Origin: Hallerella sp963597395
Lineage (GTDB): Bacteria > Fibrobacterota > Fibrobacteria > Fibrobacterales > Fibrobacteraceae
Length of the DNA stretch: 52,904 nt
Reading direction: 5' to 3'
Assembly (NCBI GenBank): GCA_963597395.1
Contig: CAVBPX010000010.1
Coordinates: 1-52,904 of the forward strand
The notes under the pieces are model-generated. The model worked only from the letters and a program-made list of their open reading frames with translations. It had not been told where the DNA came from and ran no database searches. The first letter of the stretch is position 1; each line of letters begins with the position of its first letter. The position numbers and the translations under genes were made by a program. This document shows, in pieces, positions 50,653-52,904 of this stretch.

Positions 50653-51920
50653 GAGGTTCCGGCCGCTTTTTGAACAACAAGATGAAGATCGACTGGCTCT
50701 TTCTCGCCCTCGTTCTCGTTTTGACTTCGATTGGAATTATGCTCGTCTATTCGGCGACGGCGAATTCGACTGTTCCCTGGTATTCTTCCTACTGGTTCCG
50801 TCAGATTGTGTATTTTGGCGTCGGCAGCCTGATTGCCGTTGTGTTTGCCGTCATTCGTATCGATTATTGGCAACGGTTTGCGTTTCCTCTGTATTTTGCG
50901 ACCATTCTGTTGCTTGCGATTGTCGCGTTCGGGGGCGGTGACGCGGCGAAGGGGGCAGGCCGCTGGCTGAACCTCGGGTTCGTAAGAATTCAGCCGTCGG
51001 AATTTGCCAAGATAACCTTTTTGCTTGCCATTTCGAAGTGGCTTTCGATGCACCGGGTGAACATTTTGCAGGCGAAAACCCTTTTTGTTCCCGCGATTAT
51101 TTTCTTTGTCCCGTTCATTCTGGTCCTAAAACAGCCCGATTTGAGTACGGCGCTCGTGTTTACGGCGGTGACGATTGTGGGGCTTTACTGGGCGGGACTC
51201 ACGCTCGCCGATCTCTTTTTGCTTTTGAGCCCTTTCGCCTCGGTGATTCTTTCGTATCCGCACATTCCGTATTCCCAGGTTTTGTGGGGGCTTTTGCTGT
51301 GCGTCGTGTTCATGGTCCTTCTCTTTCGGAAAATGCCGAAAAAGTTTATCATCGTGATTCTTTCCCTGAACATCATTTGCGGTTATGCGAGCATGATGGC
51401 GTGGAACGCCCTCGAAGATCACCAGCGCGACCGCGTGATGACGTTTGTCGATCCGATGCGCGACCCGAAGGGGGACGGATATCAGGTTATCCAGTCCGAG
51501 GTCGCGATTGGCAGCGGCGGCATTTTTGGCAAGGGATTTGGCGAAGGAACGCAGACCAATCTCGCATTTTTGCCGGAAGAGCATACGGATTTCATTTTTA
51601 GCGTTCTCGGGGAACAGTTCGGGTTTGTGGGCTGCGTGTCCCTGCTCATGCTGTATTTTCTCTTTTTGTGGCGTGCGATGTCCATTTGCAGGCTGCATCT
51701 GGACCCGTTTGTGAACCTCGTCGTCGCGGGAGCGAGCACCATTTTTCTTTTTCACATGACGGTGAACATTTCCATGACGCTCGGGCTTATGCCCGTGACC
51801 GGGCTTCCGCTTCCGTTCCTTTCTTACGGCGGATCCTTCCTTCTGACGTGCATGATGCTCGTGGGGCTTTTGGTGAACATGCGCTACCAGGGAAGCCAGC
51901 TCGAAAGCGATTACGACTGA
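50649..51920 (+). CDS. rodA: Rod-shape peptidoglycan glycosyltransferase RodA
   Basis: RodA is the SEDS-family polymerase that works with PBP2. The 423-residue protein has about ten membrane helices. GRWLNLGFVRIQPSEFAKI, LVLKQPDLSTALVF, QSEVAIGSGGIFGKGFGEGT and LPLPFLSYGGSFLLTCM are the hallmark SEDS motifs, including the catalytic-region Asp in QPDLSTA. It is the last gene of the rod-shape operon. Confidence 0.96.
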   Translation: MRGSGRFLNNKMKIDWLFLALVLVLTSIGIMLVYSATANSTVPWYSSYWFRQIVYFGVGSLIAVVFAVIRIDYWQRFAFPLYFATILLLAIVAFGGGDAAKGAGRWLNLGFVRIQPSEFAKITFLLAISKWLSMHRVNILQAKTLFVPAIIFFVPFILVLKQPDLSTALVFTAVTIVGLYWAGLTLADLFLLLSPFASVILSYPHIPYSQVLWGLLLCVVFMVLLFRKMPKKFIIVILSLNIICGYASMMAWNALEDHQRDRVMTFVDPMRDPKGDGYQVIQSEVAIGSGGIFGKGFGEGTQTNLAFLPEEHTDFIFSVLGEQFGFVGCVSLLMLYFLFLWRAMSICRLHLDPFVNLVVAGASTIFLFHMTVNISMTLGLMPVTGLPLPFLSYGGSFLLTCMMLVGLLVNMRYQGSQLESDYD

Positions 51921-52004
51921 TTTTTGGGCGGAAATCGGGCCCAAAGTCTCTTTTTTTCGAATTGGAGCGTTATCTCCCATGAAAACTTTTTCAAGGAGAC
52001 ATCC

Positions 52005-52715
52005 ATGTCGTTTTGGAACGGAATTTCCAGGGCCTTTTTCGGAAACGGCTGCCTTTCGTGTCACCGGAGCGGCGTGCCGCTTGACCCGTGGCTGTGCGCG
52101 GACTGCAAAAGCGAACTTGGCCGCTTGGCGAAAAGTCCCAAAAGGCCTCGGCCCGACGTGCTTTCGCTGTATGCGATGACGCCTCTTACGAAGTCGCTCG
52201 TTCATGGGCTCAAATACGGAAATATGCCCGGGCTTGCGGGGTATCTCGTAAACCGTGCGCTGCGGGAAAGCGAAACGCTCGAAACCCTTTGCGGATGGGG
52301 AAGGCGCCTTGCCTTTATCCCGGTTCCGCTGCATCCGGCGCGCATGCGCGAAAGGGGCTACAACCAGGCCGAAAGGCTCGCCTTTGCGCTGGCTTCCCGA
52401 ACGGGAGGCGTTGTCGTGGAGCCTCTTTTCCGCAAAACGTTCCGCACTTCGCAGACGACGCTTTCCCGAACGGGCCGCGCAAACAACGTGGCGGGAGCCT
52501 TTGGCTGGAAAAGGCGCTTCCGCTTTCCGGACGGCTGCGTTCCGGTCATTGTGGATGACGTCTTTACGACGGGTGCGACGACCGCGGCGTGCCTCTATGC
52601 GCTCGAAAAGGAAAATCTGGACGGAATGGCGAAAATTTGCACGCTCCTTTGCGAAGAAAGCGCAAAGGCGAGGACGGACTTTGTCGCGGACTCCTCGACG
52701 GAATGGCTCGTATAA
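52005..52715 (+). CDS. comF: ComF-family phosphoribosyltransferase-like protein
   Basis: A 236-residue ComF/GntX-type protein linked in other bacteria to DNA uptake. The N terminus has a zinc-finger pattern (CLSCHRSG and LCADCK). The C-terminal phosphoribosyltransferase fold has PVPLHPARMRERGYNQAERL and the PRPP loop VIVDDVFTTGATTAACL. AAGGAG lies 6-7 bases before the ATG at 52005; the frame is open upstream but without such a site. Its stop codon is only 3 bases from the 3' end of the convergent tRNA-Ser. Confidence 0.9.
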   Translation: MSFWNGISRAFFGNGCLSCHRSGVPLDPWLCADCKSELGRLAKSPKRPRPDVLSLYAMTPLTKSLVHGLKYGNMPGLAGYLVNRALRESETLETLCGWGRRLAFIPVPLHPARMRERGYNQAERLAFALASRTGGVVVEPLFRKTFRTSQTTLSRTGRANNVAGAFGWKRRFRFPDGCVPVIVDDVFTTGATTAACLYALEKENLDGMAKICTLLCEESAKARTDFVADSSTEWLV

Positions 52716-52718
52716 GAG

Positions 52719-52799
52719 CGGAGGAAGAGGGACTCGAACCCCCAAGCCTTGCGGCGGCGGTTTTCAAGACCGCTGACTTACCAATTAGCCTATTCCTCC
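52719..52799 (-). tRNA. tRNA-Ser (anticodon TGA)
   Basis: Read on the minus strand, GGAGGAA pairs with TTCCTCC in the acceptor stem. The anticodon loop CTTGAAA, closed by GCGGT/ACCGC, gives TGA for the UCA codon. The variable arm forms a short GCC-GCAA-GGC stem, as expected of a class II tRNA. The T arm contains GGTTCGAGTCC. CCA is not encoded. Confidence 0.92.
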
Positions 52800-52800
52800 A

Positions 52801-52837
52801 AAACAAAGACCCCAGAAGGTCTCCAGGGTCTTTGTAA
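52801..52837 (-). terminator. Hairpin between tRNA-Phe and tRNA-Ser
   Basis: CAAAGACCC and GGGTCTTTG pair around a 12-15 base centre that can itself fold partly. The minus-strand downstream sequence is TTTTGG, a weak T run. It lies between two tRNA genes read in the same direction, so it is either an intrinsic terminator or a processing structure. Confidence 0.5.
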
Positions 52838-52838
52838 G

Positions 52839-52904
<66 letters not shown>

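Overview
The window is a contiguous stretch of bacterial chromosome, most probably from Fibrobacterota (Fibrobacter or a close relative such as Hallerella). This assignment is inferred from the gene content: a Gram-negative envelope with many outer-membrane and TPR proteins, the futalosine menaquinone genes mqnB and mqnD, an LrgAB pair, an Hc1-like small DNA-binding protein, and a recurring TATATT -10 box with good 17-bp TTGACN partners. No rRNA, prophage, CRISPR array or intact transposase gene is visible.

Layout. 1-7308: translation cluster rimP-nusA-infB-rbfA-truB-ribF, with overlapping or nearly touching genes. 7368-11930: zinc/cadmium-type efflux ATPase with a separate one-domain metal chaperone, divergent from an ArsR-type regulator coupled to a YgiQ-type radical SAM gene; the divergent region holds two matching 20-bp operators. 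11952-12462: a decayed COG2865-type fragment ending in a dispersed repeat. 12619-16283: purD-purE-DUF3108, an outer-membrane protein and tRNA-Arg(CCG). 16341-18524 (minus): SPOR lipoprotein and rimO. 18732-19513: rpsU and a GatB/YqeY protein. 19606-20942 (minus): slyD-like and rpiA, divergent from a phosphoesterase, rlmH, an M32 carboxypeptidase and ttcA. 24552-25608 (minus): lrgA-lrgB, whose 3' end overlaps ttcA. 25719-33604: thrS, a pseudopilin-like gene, an orphan gene, a broken PIN-like gene, then tyrS-pfkB-mqnB-mqnD and the Hc1-like gene.

33676-45966 is the most distinctive part. A strong promoter precedes an OmpA-domain protein with a beta-helix and calcium-type repeats, a beta-barrel/TPR fusion, a 1247-residue periplasmic TPR protein, a TolQ/ExbB subunit, two ExbD/TolR-like subunits (one lacking the expected membrane aspartate), a TonB/AgmX-like protein and a further outer-membrane barrel. 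Together these look like parts of a proton-driven machine spanning both membranes, similar in composition to Tol-Pal/Exb and the myxobacterial Agl-Glt gliding system. Its function here is inferred, not shown.

46030-52904: a small lipoprotein, the rod-shape operon mreB-mreC-mreD-mrdA-rodA, comF, and tRNA-Ser(TGA) and tRNA-Phe(GAA) on the minus strand.

A family of short dispersed repeats with terminal inverted repeats (core CCTCTAAAAATT) occurs five times and coincides with two broken genes. Several genes have a TATATT box only 6-7 bases before the start codon, suggesting leaderless transcripts.
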